64,000 nucleotides of DNA from Planctomycetota bacterium (GTDB taxonomy: Bacteria > Planctomycetota > Planctomycetia > Pirellulales > Pirellulaceae): positions 1 through 64,000 of the forward strand of contig VGZA01000018.1 of NCBI GenBank assembly GCA_016872775.1. The letters run 5' to 3'. The notes below the pieces were generated by a model, which was not told the DNA's origin, searched no databases, and saw only the letters and a list, made by a program, of their open reading frames with translations. Both the position numbers and the translations under genes were made by a program. Shown here in pieces: positions 18,014-27,139 of this stretch (position 1 is its first letter; each line of letters starts with the position of its first letter).

Positions 18014-19300
18014 ATGAATCGATTCCTCTGGTTTTCAAGCTGGATGGTGATTGGCTTGACTTGCGAGCTGGCATGGGCGGAGAACTGGCCGCAATGGCGG
18101 GGACTTGGCGGCAACGGCATCAGTCAGGAAACGGGATTGCCGGCGGAATGGGCCAACGCAAAGAACGTGGTCTGGAAGCTGGACCTGCCAGGGCCGGCCG
18201 GATCGACACCGGTAATCTGGGACGACCGCATTTTTCTGACTTCGATCGAGGGCGACGATCTGTTGCTGATGGCCGTGTCGACGGCAGCAAAACGACTCTG
18301 GAAGCAAGTGGTGTCCAAGGGCAACAAGGACGTGCGCAGCGACGAAGGAAATTCGGCGTCCGCTTCTCCCTGCACGGACGGAAAATATGTCTGGGCATTT
18401 TTCGCGAACGGAGTTCTGGGTTGCTACGCGGCTCAGGATGGTCGGGAAGTCTGGAAACTCGACGTCCAGGACCGGTATGGTCCGCTGCAAATTCAATTCG
18501 GCATGACCTCCACGCCGGTGCTCGACGGCGATACCCTGTACCTGCAATTGATCCATGGCGATGGCAATCCGTCGACGCGCGAAGCACGCATTGTCGCGCT
18601 GGATAAGGCGACCGGAAAGGAACTCTGGCAGTCGGAGCGGCCGAGTCCCGCGCATTCGGAGTGCGAACATTCGTATGCTTCGCCGACGATCTATCGCGAC
18701 GGCACGTTCTCCGCGTTGCTCACCCATGGCGCCGACTATCTTGTCGCCTACGGTCTGCGGGACGGGAAGGAAATCTGGCGCTGTGGCAATCTGAATCCGG
18801 CGGGATCGTACAATCCCACGCTGAGGTTTGTCGCTTCGCCGGTAGTCGGGGAGGGAAAAATCGTTGTGCCTTCGGCCAAGAATGGACCTGTATTCTGCCT
18901 GAAGCCGCAACTGGCTGGGGACGTTACCGACCAGGAATCGGCCTACCTCTGGAAGCGCTCTGCGGGGACTCCGGACGTGCCGTCGCCGCTGATTCACGAC
19001 GGACTGGTGTATCTATGCCGCGAAAACGGCAACCTGGTTTGTATCGACGCGGAAAGCGGCAAGGAATACTATGAGAAACGGACGTTTCCCGACCGTTATC
19101 GCGCATCCCCGGTATTTGCCGACGGCAAGATTTATGTCATGGGCCGCAAAGGCGTCGTCACAGTGATCAGGGCCGGCAAGGAATACGAGCAGCTGGCACA
19201 GAACGAGATGCAGGAGGAGATTTCGGCGTCGCCGGCGATCTCCAACGGCCGCATCTATCTGCGTACGTTTCAGCGACTCTACGCGATCGGCATGCGCTGA
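18014..19300 (+). CDS. Secreted PQQ-like beta-propeller repeat protein
   Basis: 428 aa from ATG at 18014, which gives a signal peptide (MNRFLWFSSWMVIGLTCELAWA) just before ENWPQWRG, the standard opening of planctomycete PQQ-repeat proteins. Repeated propeller blades follow (LLLMAVSTAAKRLWKQ, LGCYAAQDGREVWK, IVALDKATGKELWQSE, LVAYGLRDGKEIWR, LVCIDAESGKEYYEKR), the W-docking motif of PQQ/quinoprotein-like domains. The fold is a propeller; whether PQQ is bound or a redox reaction is catalysed is not shown. No BamB partner is near, and N-terminal WPQWRG proteins of this sort are usually stand-alone. Confidence 0.88.
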   Translation: MNRFLWFSSWMVIGLTCELAWAENWPQWRGLGGNGISQETGLPAEWANAKNVVWKLDLPGPAGSTPVIWDDRIFLTSIEGDDLLLMAVSTAAKRLWKQVVSKGNKDVRSDEGNSASASPCTDGKYVWAFFANGVLGCYAAQDGREVWKLDVQDRYGPLQIQFGMTSTPVLDGDTLYLQLIHGDGNPSTREARIVALDKATGKELWQSERPSPAHSECEHSYASPTIYRDGTFSALLTHGADYLVAYGLRDGKEIWRCGNLNPAGSYNPTLRFVASPVVGEGKIVVPSAKNGPVFCLKPQLAGDVTDQESAYLWKRSAGTPDVPSPLIHDGLVYLCRENGNLVCIDAESGKEYYEKRTFPDRYRASPVFADGKIYVMGRKGVVTVIRAGKEYEQLAQNEMQEEISASPAISNGRIYLRTFQRLYAIGMR

Positions 19301-19306
19301 AGTGTC

Positions 19307-19321
19307 TGCCCCGAAGGGGCA
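19307..19321. repeat. Short hairpin between PQQ-propeller gene and gspF
   Basis: TGCCCC-GAA-GGGGCA, a perfect 6-base stem with 3-base loop, 6 bases after the PQQ-propeller stop and in the convergent spacer. No T-run, so only a possible bidirectional transcription barrier or repeat. Confidence 0.4.
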
Positions 19322-19439
19322 CGACAAACCTGCCCAGGGTCCAGTCCGTCGAGCCACCCGACCGAAACCGAAACGGTGAGCAATCGTGGCGATCGAATCG
19401 TACCCTCGGGCCCCATCGGGCCGTCGCAGCGATCGACTG

Positions 19440-20642
19440 TCAGTGTCCGGCGGCGCGACTGAGCGAGAAAATCGGCAGCATGATCCCCAATCCGATGGCA
19501 CCGACGATCAATCCCATGACGGAAATCATGATCGGCTCGATCACGCTGGTGGCGGCCTTCAACGACGTTTCGACCTCCCGGTCGTAGTACTGGGCGACTT
19601 TGTTCAGAACGAGATCCAACTTGGCGGTCTCCTCGCCGGCGTTGATCATCTGCACCAGGGTGCGGGGAAACAGCTTCGATGCACGAAGCGATTCCGCGAC
19701 GCGATTTCCCTGGATCACCTGATCCCGGACCTGGAGCCAGGCCTGTTCGAAGTGGTAATTGTTCGCGATTTCGGCACACAGCTCGATGCTCTCGAGCAGG
19801 GAGACGCCCGCATGCAGCATGGCACCCAGGGTGCTGATGCAGCGGCTGATCACGACCTTGCGGTAGGCGGGTCCGAGTATCGGCAAGTGGATCCAGAGTC
19901 CGTCTAAAAATTTGCGACCCGTCAGCGTACGGCGGCCGAAGTAGCAGGTCGCGACGAGCATCATCAGCGCCGCCAGCCAGGCTGGCCAGTAGCTGGTCAG
20001 CGCATCGGAAAGTGCCATCATGATCATGGTGGGTCGGGGAAGACGCAACCCCTTCGTTTTGAACAACGGCAGGAACTTCGGCAGGATATAGGCCAACAAG
20101 AACACCGTGGTTCCAACGGCCAGCACGACCATGATCAGGGGATAGGCCATCGCGGCGCGCACCCGGCTCTGCGTATCGAGTTGTCCGCGCAGGTGATTCG
20201 CAACCCGTTCGAGCATCGCGCCCAGAGTACCGGTCCGTTCACTGGCCTTGATCAGCGAGACAAACGTTCGGTCAAAGCAGGCCGGGTAACGACCCAGCGC
20301 GACCGAGAGATCTTCTCCACCCTCCACGCGATTGCGCAAGTCGATCAGCATCGACCGCAATCGAGGGTTATCGGTCTGCTCATAAATGCCCTGGAGTGCT
20401 CCGGACAGGGAGATCCCCGTGTCGACCATCACGGCCAACTGGTTGGCCACGTAGACGATATCCGACTTTTTGACGCGGCGCGAAAACAGCGACAAGGCCG
20501 AGTCGTTGTCCGACTCGCACAGCTCGACGACATGCCGTTCGTCTCGAGCGAGCATCGCGGTTGCTTGTTCGCGGTCCTCCGCGGCGATGGTACCGTGGTG
20601 GTTCTTACCCATGTTGTCCCGGGCGCGATAATCGAAACTCAT
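19440..20642 (-). CDS. gspF: Type II secretion / type IV pilus inner-membrane platform protein (GspF/PilC family)
   Basis: Polytopic platform protein of a type II secretion or pilus-like machine. It has the duplicated T2SF domain, each half with a helical cytoplasmic part and hydrophobic helices (VVLAVGTTVFLLAYILPKFLPLF, YWPAWLAALMMLVATCYF, ISVMGLIVGAIGLGIMLPIFSLSRAAG). The motifs VDTGISLSGALQGI, ASERTGTLGAMLERVANHL and NAGEETAKLDLVLNKVAQYYDREVE are family marks. Its ATG overlaps the stop of the upstream ATPase gene by four bases (ATGA), so the pair is translationally coupled. Length 400 aa is usual. Confidence 0.93.
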   Translation of the reverse strand: MSFDYRARDNMGKNHHGTIAAEDREQATAMLARDERHVVELCESDNDSALSLFSRRVKKSDIVYVANQLAVMVDTGISLSGALQGIYEQTDNPRLRSMLIDLRNRVEGGEDLSVALGRYPACFDRTFVSLIKASERTGTLGAMLERVANHLRGQLDTQSRVRAAMAYPLIMVVLAVGTTVFLLAYILPKFLPLFKTKGLRLPRPTMIMMALSDALTSYWPAWLAALMMLVATCYFGRRTLTGRKFLDGLWIHLPILGPAYRKVVISRCISTLGAMLHAGVSLLESIELCAEIANNYHFEQAWLQVRDQVIQGNRVAESLRASKLFPRTLVQMINAGEETAKLDLVLNKVAQYYDREVETSLKAATSVIEPIMISVMGLIVGAIGLGIMLPIFSLSRAAGH

Positions 20643-22375
20643 TCGCGTTTTTCTCCCCCATACCCAACCATTTCGCCGGCGATCTGCACGACCTCCTCGA
20701 TAGTTGTCAGTCCCTCGCGCACTTTACGGAATCCATCCTGGCGCAGGGTGATCATGCCCTGGCTCAGCCCGATGCAGCGCAACTCGACCACCGACTTGCC
20801 GGCCACAATGGCGTCGCGCAACTCATCGGTGACCACCACGATTTCGTGGACGCCAAGTCGCCCGGAGTAGCCGGTGTTTCGGCAACGGCGACAGCCGGCA
20901 CCCTTATAAAAGCCATCCATTTCGAATCCCATGTTTTCGATCGCCTTGCGGAGCGGTCGCGGGGGCTGGTACTCCTGTTTGCATTTCGGGCAGACGCGGC
21001 GGATCAGCCGTTGCGCCAGAATCATGTTCATCGCCGCGCCGATCAGATACGGTTCGACTCCCATATTGATCAGCCGGGTGATGGCCGATGGCGCGTCGTT
21101 GGTATGCAGAGTGCTGAAGACCAGATGGCCGGTCAATGCCGCTTGAATCGCGGTGCGAGCGGTCTCTTCGTCGCGCACCTCGCCGACCATGATCACGTCG
21201 GGATCCTGTCGCAACAGCGTCCGCAACGCCTTGGAGAATGTCAGCCCCACCTTTTCCTGAACCTGGAACTGGTTGATCATCGGCAGATGATATTCAATCG
21301 GATCCTCGACGGTGCAAACGTTGTTTTCCATCGAGACGATCTCATTGATCGCGGCGTACAGCGTCGTCGATTTGCCGCTGCCGGTCGGACCAGTAACCAG
21401 CACGATCCCATTGGGGGCGGTAATCGACTGCTGGAACAGATTGAGAACATCCTCGCTGAATCCCAGGTCGCGCAGATTGAGGGAGACGTTGCGGGTGTCC
21501 AGCACGCGGATCACGGTTTTCTCGCCGCGACTGCCGGGAAACGTGCTGACGCGCAGGTCGACTTTGCGGCCGTCCAGCATCACGTGCACGCGCCCGTCCT
21601 GCGGCAGACGTCGCTCGCTGATGTCCATGCCGGCCATGATCTTGATGCGGCTGGTCATCGCTCCCAGGAGGCGGCTAGGAATCTCCAACGCCTTGTACAA
21701 CCGGCCGTCAATCCGAAAGCGGATTCTCAGGCAGCGATCGGCCGGCTCCACATGAATATCGCTCGCGCCTTCCTTGACCGCCTGATAGATTACGTAATTC
21801 ACAAGCCGGATCACCGGCGACTGTCCCGCCACTTCCTCGATGTCGCCGATATCCTCGATTTCCGTTTCGATCAGCGTGACGTCAGCCTGCTGCGAATCGT
21901 CGATGATGTCGTCGATGACAAACACCTTGGAGTCCGGCAGGGTCGTGAACATCCGCCGGATATCCTTCGGCGAGGTCGCCACGATCTGAACCTGTTTGCC
22001 GGTCAGGCATTTCAGCTCCTCGATCAGAAACAGGTTGGCCGGTTCCGTCACCGCCACGGTCAGCGTGTCGCGGACACAGAACAGCGGCAGCACCAGGTTA
22101 CGTTCGATATAGTCGCGTGGTATCGCCTCCAGGACCTTGGTGTCCTGCAGCCGTGCTTCGAGCTTGGCGTAGGGCACGTGGTACTCTTCGGCCAGCGCTT
22201 CGATCACTTGGTCTTCCGAGCAAAACTCCAGGTCGACGAGAATCTCGCCTAACAGCTTGCCGCGTCCGCGTTCCCGCTGGAATTCGAGCGCGGACTGCAG
22301 CTGCTCCAGCGAAAGATGGCCGCGTTCCACGAGCAGGTTGCCGAGCCGTTTGCTGGACTTTTGCGTGGCGATCAT
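20639..22375 (-). CDS. gspE: Type II secretion / pilus assembly ATPase (GspE/PilB family)
   Basis: Hexameric ATPase that powers the GspF platform. N-terminal MshEN-type domain (RLGNLLVERGHLSLEQLQSAL), catalytic domain with Walker A GPTGSGKSTTLYAA, the Asp box, Walker B and the His box (TGHLVFSTLHTNDAPSAITRL), and the tetracysteine zinc site CPKC...CRRC near residue 490. ATG at 22375 is preferred because it starts directly at the N-domain; the frame is open to 22423. The cluster has no secretin and no pseudopilin beside it, so the rest of the machine must be encoded elsewhere (a lone pseudopilin is at 14490). Confidence 0.93.
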   Translation of the reverse strand: MIATQKSSKRLGNLLVERGHLSLEQLQSALEFQRERGRGKLLGEILVDLEFCSEDQVIEALAEEYHVPYAKLEARLQDTKVLEAIPRDYIERNLVLPLFCVRDTLTVAVTEPANLFLIEELKCLTGKQVQIVATSPKDIRRMFTTLPDSKVFVIDDIIDDSQQADVTLIETEIEDIGDIEEVAGQSPVIRLVNYVIYQAVKEGASDIHVEPADRCLRIRFRIDGRLYKALEIPSRLLGAMTSRIKIMAGMDISERRLPQDGRVHVMLDGRKVDLRVSTFPGSRGEKTVIRVLDTRNVSLNLRDLGFSEDVLNLFQQSITAPNGIVLVTGPTGSGKSTTLYAAINEIVSMENNVCTVEDPIEYHLPMINQFQVQEKVGLTFSKALRTLLRQDPDVIMVGEVRDEETARTAIQAALTGHLVFSTLHTNDAPSAITRLINMGVEPYLIGAAMNMILAQRLIRRVCPKCKQEYQPPRPLRKAIENMGFEMDGFYKGAGCRRCRNTGYSGRLGVHEIVVVTDELRDAIVAGKSVVELRCIGLSQGMITLRQDGFRKVREGLTTIEEVVQIAGEMVGYGGEKRE

Positions 22376-22481
22376 AGGCGACGTGGTGGGGATGGAGATG
22401 CTCGCTCGTCCGATCGTGAACATCCGACGAGGCGAGCCAAGGCGGGGAAGGGGAAGTCAACGAGGGGCGTCCAACGACGGT

Positions 22482-22808
22482 TCAGACAAAGCTCTTGACC
22501 GCGTCGATGACGCTTTCAAATACCTCCAGTTGTTGATCGATGCGCGTAAGTTCCAGAATCTTGCGGTTGGTCTTGTTGGTTGTGGAGATCTTCAAGTCTC
22601 CATGCAGCTCCCGCAGCGCCTCCTGAGCGGAGACGAGCGCGGTGAGTCCCGAACTGTCGATCGATTCGGTCGAGTCCAGTTCCACGATCACCTTGCAGCA
22701 ATCCTGGGATGTAACGAACTGCTCGAATTGCGTCGCGTTGTCGTCGGTCAATTCCTCCGGAGTATGTACTACGACGACTTCGCCGAAAATCTCCGTGGGT
22801 AGTTTCAT
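22482..22808 (-). CDS. STAS domain protein (anti-anti-sigma factor-like)
   Basis: 108 aa from ATG at 22808. A single STAS domain: beta-strand VVVVHTPEELTDDNA, then VIVELDSTESIDSSGLTALVSAQEAL, where the DSSGL motif carries the serine phosphorylated in SpoIIAA/RsbV proteins. It lies in the same direction between the gspE gene and a receiver-sensor kinase pair, with about 100 bases to gspE, so it probably belongs to that operon as a regulatory switch. The partner kinase is not obvious; the nearby histidine kinase is of the two-component type and not an RsbW-like one. Confidence 0.88.
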   Translation of the reverse strand: MKLPTEIFGEVVVVHTPEELTDDNATQFEQFVTSQDCCKVIVELDSTESIDSSGLTALVSAQEALRELHGDLKISTTNKTNRKILELTRIDQQLEVFESVIDAVKSFV

Positions 22809-22827
22809 GGTTGAGCCCTGGCTCGGT

Positions 22828-23238
22828 TCAGGTTGTGCGGATACCGGCGGTGCTATCCGCCGACACGGATTCATTTCCTAGTAACAATTCCACCCTGCGC
22901 AGCAGGTCTCGCGGGCTGAACGGTTTGTTGAGCACCGCCAGAATGTTGAAGCGCTGCCGCAGTTCCTCGTGGGGCAACTCGAACCATTTGCCCGTCAGCA
23001 TGATCACCGGGATCCGCGAGGTTTCCGGCGTCTCGTGGATCCGCTGGGCGAGCTGGATCCCCGTCATGAGAGGCATCTGGCAGTCGGTAATCACCAGATC
23101 GGGATGACTCGTCTGGATCAGCTCCCAGGCCTCCTGCCCATCCTGGGCACAGCGGACAGTGAAACCCGCGCGTTGGAACTTGAGCTCCGCGGCTCGCAGG
23201 ATATGCGGTTCATCGTCACATACGATCAGATCCTTCAC
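22828..23238 (-). CDS. Single-domain response regulator (CheY-like receiver)
   Basis: 136-aa receiver with no output domain. Acidic pocket CDDE at residues 7-10, phospho-acceptor Asp52 in LVITDCQMP, and the invariant Lys105 in VLNKPFS are all present. The product must act through protein contacts, like CheY. It overlaps the stop end of the sensor kinase gene by four bases and lies 19 bases before the STAS gene, so kinase, receiver and STAS protein are likely made together and may control the adjoining secretion ATPase/platform pair. Confidence 0.92.
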   Translation of the reverse strand: MKDLIVCDDEPHILRAAELKFQRAGFTVRCAQDGQEAWELIQTSHPDLVITDCQMPLMTGIQLAQRIHETPETSRIPVIMLTGKWFELPHEELRQRFNILAVLNKPFSPRDLLRRVELLLGNESVSADSTAGIRTT

Positions 23239-24755
23239 CGTTCACCTGCCTCACAAACAACTTGTGCCTGGGCTTCGCGAAACTCGCTGGTTCCCCGTCC
23301 GGCATTCGGCAGCGAGACACGGAAGATACTCCCTTTGCCCAGTTCGCTGCGCAAGGTCAGTCGCCCGCCGTGGACGTCCTCGACGATGTGCTTGGCGAGC
23401 GGCAATCCCAGTCCGGTTCCTTGGGCCATGTTCTTGTCTTTTTTTACACGGTAGAACTTCTCAAAGACCTTCTCGCAATCGTCCTCGCTCAGCCCGACGC
23501 CCTTGTCCTCGACTTCGAAATAGACTTCTGAGTCATCGACGCGGCTGCGCAACGTGACTTTGCCACCCTGGTTGGTGTACTTGATCGCGTTCGACAGCAG
23601 ATTGATCGCAGCTTGCAGCAACATGTCCCGGTCCGCATGCACGCCGACATACAACTGGCTCAGGTCCGACACGAGGCTGATCTGCTTCTGCTGCGCGCTG
23701 GGAGCGACCACACCGATCGCTTCGTTCAGCAATTCGTTCAGCGACCGGGCTTTCTTCTGCACGTCCACAACGCCCGCCTCGATCCGGGCCAGATTCAGCA
23801 GGTTCTCGACCAGCCGCTGCAGTCGTTCCGCCTGCGCGTTGATGACGTCGAGAAACTCCTCGCGCTGGGCCGCGTTCTCCGCATCGCCGTCCGCCAGCAG
23901 TTCGACGTAGGCCTTGATGCCGGACAGCGGCGCCTTCATTTCGTGGCTGACCGCTGAGACAAACTCGGCGTTGCGCTTTTGAATCACTTTCTCGGCCGAA
24001 ATGTCGGTGAGCACTGCCACGGCGCCCTGGAGGTTCGACTGGCCCGACGCATCTTCGTTTCTCAAGCCACGGCAAGCGACGCGATAGGTTTTCGTCGAGC
24101 CCGACGATTCGCCAAGCACGACCTCCGCCATCCGTTGATTGCCGCCCTTGCGACGACGGGTCTCCATCAGCATCGCAACCAGCGTTTCACAACGCACTAG
24201 GCTCTCCAACGCGCGCGTCTCGGCCTGTCCCAAGTCGAAGCCAAGGACACGTTCCGCGCAGGGGTTGCAAAGCACGATCTCGTCAAAATGGTTGATGGCC
24301 AGCACCGGTTCGTTCAGGCCGGCAAGGATCGCCTGCAATTGTTCCAGTTCGGATTGCGCGCGGTGGCCCCGCACTTCCGCCAGTCCACGGGCCTGTTCCA
24401 ATTCCAGCCGATGACGCTCCATCCCCATCAGGACTTCGTGCGCCTGCCGGAATACCTGGGTGACTTCCGCGTCGCTGATCGCTTCGCAGTCAATTCCCTC
24501 CGCAGACGTGATCAACTCGCGATCGCACAATTGGTCGAGACACCGTTTGATGACGCGGCGATCCCGGGTGGCTTGATTCGACAATCGCATTACGACAATC
24601 GCCATTGCGAACACATTCACTGCCGTGACGGTGAGCGACGAGGGCCAGGCTCCCAGGCCCAGTCTGCGTTCCGCGATCCAGCCCAGCCCCAACGACAAAC
24701 TCGTGGCAAGAAGGAAAGGCGTAGCGATCAACCGTAATGTCGCTGGAGTTACCAT
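23235..24755 (-). CDS. Membrane sensor histidine kinase with PAS domain
   Basis: 506 aa. Two membrane helices at about residues 8-27 and 41-58 with almost no periplasmic loop, a linker helix, a PAS domain (about 138-250), HisKA with phospho-accepting His271 in VSHEMKAPLSG, and HATPase_c with N389 (INLLSNAIKYT), DKGVGLSEDD and GTGLGLPLAKH. The missing sensor loop suggests it reads a membrane or cytoplasmic signal. Start overlaps nothing upstream; the next gene leftward is the receiver, joined by a 4-base overlap, so the two are cognate partners. Confidence 0.93.
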   Translation of the reverse strand: MVTPATLRLIATPFLLATSLSLGLGWIAERRLGLGAWPSSLTVTAVNVFAMAIVVMRLSNQATRDRRVIKRCLDQLCDRELITSAEGIDCEAISDAEVTQVFRQAHEVLMGMERHRLELEQARGLAEVRGHRAQSELEQLQAILAGLNEPVLAINHFDEIVLCNPCAERVLGFDLGQAETRALESLVRCETLVAMLMETRRRKGGNQRMAEVVLGESSGSTKTYRVACRGLRNEDASGQSNLQGAVAVLTDISAEKVIQKRNAEFVSAVSHEMKAPLSGIKAYVELLADGDAENAAQREEFLDVINAQAERLQRLVENLLNLARIEAGVVDVQKKARSLNELLNEAIGVVAPSAQQKQISLVSDLSQLYVGVHADRDMLLQAAINLLSNAIKYTNQGGKVTLRSRVDDSEVYFEVEDKGVGLSEDDCEKVFEKFYRVKKDKNMAQGTGLGLPLAKHIVEDVHGGRLTLRSELGKGSIFRVSLPNAGRGTSEFREAQAQVVCEAGER

Positions 24756-24884
24756 GCCGGCTGTAGTTGAGGAATGGAGGGTAATACGGAACCTGATTCG
24801 GCAAGCAACAATAGGTCAGGTTCGTCGCATTGTCCAAACATCGACGAGCCAGGCGGTATCACCCGAATAATCGGCGCGACACGA

Positions 24885-24930
24885 CCGTGGCAGAGGCTTC
24901 CAGCCGCTGCTGTGCCGTGGCAGTGGCTTG
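24885..24930. repeat. Dispersed 46-base intergenic repeat, copy 2
   Basis: Second copy of the element at 16094-16139 in the same orientation, with core CTTCCAGCCGCTGCTGTGCC and about 41 of 46 bases identical. It lies 2 bases before the end of the small membrane-protein gene, at the 3' side of both neighbours. Confidence 0.6.
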
Positions 24931-24931
24931 C

Positions 24932-25462
24932 TCAGGGAGTTGTCGGGGCCGAATTGTCCGACAGGCGGGCCGCGGCCTCGGCAGATCGAGGCGGCTTGGG
25001 CTTGCGGTCGAAAAACCTCATTGCGCCACCCAGCCCCACGATCGTGGTCGCCAGCAGCAGATTCACCGTCAGCCAGAACCTGGCATTGGCGCGCATCCGT
25101 TCCGCCAGGGAACTGCGGCCCACCAGCGACATTGCGATGTGAAGAACCGGCAAAGCCAGTAGGATCTTGATCGCCAGCAGAATCCGATACGCCGTCGGCT
25201 GCTCGAAACTCAGCTGGCTCTCGTTCATGGCGAAGTTCGTGAGGCCGCTGAACAGTAATAGCGCTGCCGCGGCGATCACCCATCCCGACCAGCGCGCGCG
25301 CAAGCCCGCGCGCAACCGGGCATGGGAGGCCTCATCGAGTTCCGCGGCGGCCGCCGCGGGGAGCAGCGCGAAACGCATGAAGATGGCGCCCCCCATCAGT
25401 CCGATCGCGCTCAGAATATGGCACCATCGCAAAACCAGCGTAATCAGGTAAGTCGTTTCCAT
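24932..25462 (-). CDS. Small four-helix integral membrane protein, function unknown
   Basis: 176 aa from ATG at 25462 (an in-frame ATG at 25489 would add nine residues). Four hydrophobic helices are evident: TYLITLVLRWCHILSAIGLM, GWVIAAAALLLFSGLTNFAM, ILLAIKILLALPVLHIAMSL and FWLTVNLLLATTIVGLGGAM. RWCHILSA near the first helix and the arrangement recall CopD-like or DUF2269-like membrane proteins, some of which bind haem or copper through helix histidines; His residues are present in helices 1 and 3. This assignment is tentative. The Pro- and Lys-rich tail would be cytoplasmic. Confidence 0.7.
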   Translation of the reverse strand: METTYLITLVLRWCHILSAIGLMGGAIFMRFALLPAAAAAELDEASHARLRAGLRARWSGWVIAAAALLLFSGLTNFAMNESQLSFEQPTAYRILLAIKILLALPVLHIAMSLVGRSSLAERMRANARFWLTVNLLLATTIVGLGGAMRFFDRKPKPPRSAEAAARLSDNSAPTTP

Positions 25463-25640
25463 GATCAAGATCGTCCCGCTATGCGTCACCGGCTCTCGAA
25501 GAGATTCTCTGGCAGAATTCCCCAGAAGGTTTCCCCAGTAGGTTTACGCTTGGAGCGTATCGTAAGCTTGCCTGATTGCACAGCGGGCGTCGACCAATTC
25601 CCAACCGTTTGCAGCAGCTCGAACGCGGTCCAACACCCCT

Positions 25641-27050
25641 ATGATTTCGCCTTCCTCGCGCCCCATCGCCGTCCCACCATCCGAAACGGAGGCAGCGCAA
25701 GTTTGCGCAAACGCGCGATTGCAAAAACCAGGCCAATTTGCAAACAGGACATCGCTTGCGGAAAACGCCGCCCGAATCCGCTTTGTCGCCGCGTTGGTCG
25801 GCCCGCTATTTGTCGTCGGCATGATCGCCTGGTTCATGCCGTTTGACGATCTGCTCGATCGTTCAGGGACGCCGCTCGGCGGCGACTACCTGATGCTTTA
25901 CATTGCCGGACAGACTGTCCGCGATGGCCAGTCGTCCCATTTGTATGACGACGCGGCACAAGTGGTACGGATGCTGACGGTCATTCCTGGCATCGATCCC
26001 GACACCTGTCGCCTGCCGTATCGTTATCCACCGCTTACGGGGTTGCTGATGGCGCCGCTGGCGATGTTGCCGTTCGGCGGGTCTTTTCTGGTCTTCACTC
26101 TGGCGTCCTCGGCCGCGGGCATTTGCGCGGTACGCACGCTGGTGAAGGTGGCGTTTGACACGGATGCGGCGGGATCGGAACCGCGGTCGCGATGGCTGCG
26201 CCCGGCACTTTATTGGATCGGTTCCTGGCCTGTGGTGCTGGAGACCTTGGCGGGTGGCCAACTCACTCTGTTTGGTCTGGCGATTCTGGCCCTAGGCCTG
26301 CTGCAGCTGAAGCAAGGCAATCCGATCCGAGCCGGACTGATCCTGGCGCTGGCGGCTTACAAGCCGAATCTGATGGCCCTTTTGATACTCGGAATCGTCG
26401 TCCGATATCCCCGTGCCGCAATCGGAATCGCCCTGGGCAGCGCTTCCCTTGTCGCCCTGCAGGCGGCGCTTGCGGGCTGGTCCAGCCTGACCGCCTACGG
26501 GCAACTTGGCGCGCGGCTGGCGCTGCAGACATGGAGCCTGGAAACGCCCTACTGGAAAGTCCATGGACTTGCGGGATGGGTGCAGAAGTTGCTGCCGGGT
26601 TACGAAAGGCCTCTGCTGCTCTTGACGGGCGCGGCCGGCAGCATTGCCGTGGCCTGGTTCTGGCGTCGCCGTCCGGCAGCTCCGACATTTGCTCCTGCCG
26701 TCAGCTGCCTGCTTCTGATCAATGCGATTTGCAATCCTTATCTCCCGATCTATGACCTCGCCCTGCTGGCCGCGATTCCCTGTCTGCTCGCCGGGACCGC
26801 GGCCGGCCTGAAGTTCGACCATCTCCCGGGCGCCGCTCCGTTCGTGTTGGCTGCGGCGTACTTCGGGCCGCACTTGTCGCAGGCGTTCGCACCGATGGTG
26901 GGACTGCAGCTGCTTCCCGGGCTTTTGATCGTGATCCTGCTCTACTTGCTGCGAAACCCGGTTCCGAATTCGACGCAGCGCTGCTATCCTGCTGGGAAAG
27001 CGGACCGCGGCCGGCACGATCGGCATCTTTCGACTTCGATCGATTCTTGA
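25641..27050 (+). CDS. Glycosyltransferase family 87 (DUF2029) membrane protein
   Basis: 469-aa polytopic protein with about ten hydrophobic helices. The first periplasmic loop carries PLGGDYLMLYIAGQTVRDG, matching the GT87 family pattern in which an Asp just after the first helix is part of the active site, and YRYPPLTGLLMAPLAMLPF matches the conserved YPP motif. GT87 members are polyprenyl-phosphate-sugar-dependent mannosyl- or arabinosyl-type transferases. Which sugar and acceptor are used cannot be inferred. The start at 25641 leaves about 40 polar residues ahead of helix 1; a later start is possible. pgi follows 89 bases on. Confidence 0.85.
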   Translation: MISPSSRPIAVPPSETEAAQVCANARLQKPGQFANRTSLAENAARIRFVAALVGPLFVVGMIAWFMPFDDLLDRSGTPLGGDYLMLYIAGQTVRDGQSSHLYDDAAQVVRMLTVIPGIDPDTCRLPYRYPPLTGLLMAPLAMLPFGGSFLVFTLASSAAGICAVRTLVKVAFDTDAAGSEPRSRWLRPALYWIGSWPVVLETLAGGQLTLFGLAILALGLLQLKQGNPIRAGLILALAAYKPNLMALLILGIVVRYPRAAIGIALGSASLVALQAALAGWSSLTAYGQLGARLALQTWSLETPYWKVHGLAGWVQKLLPGYERPLLLLTGAAGSIAVAWFWRRRPAAPTFAPAVSCLLLINAICNPYLPIYDLALLAAIPCLLAGTAAGLKFDHLPGAAPFVLAAAYFGPHLSQAFAPMVGLQLLPGLLIVILLYLLRNPVPNSTQRCYPAGKADRGRHDRHLSTSIDS

Positions 27051-27139
27051 TCGGGCGCGATGCGCCTTCGCCGCGAGGCCTTACGGATCGGGAAGACGTT
27101 CCCGGCACCATACTCCCCAGCCCCCAAAAAGTAATCGTC

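Noticed and set aside
20561-22252. 563-codon open frame on the plus strand opposite gspE
   Set aside because: It is a GC-rich antisense shadow: no family motif, no ribosome site, and the opposite strand encodes a clear GspE.
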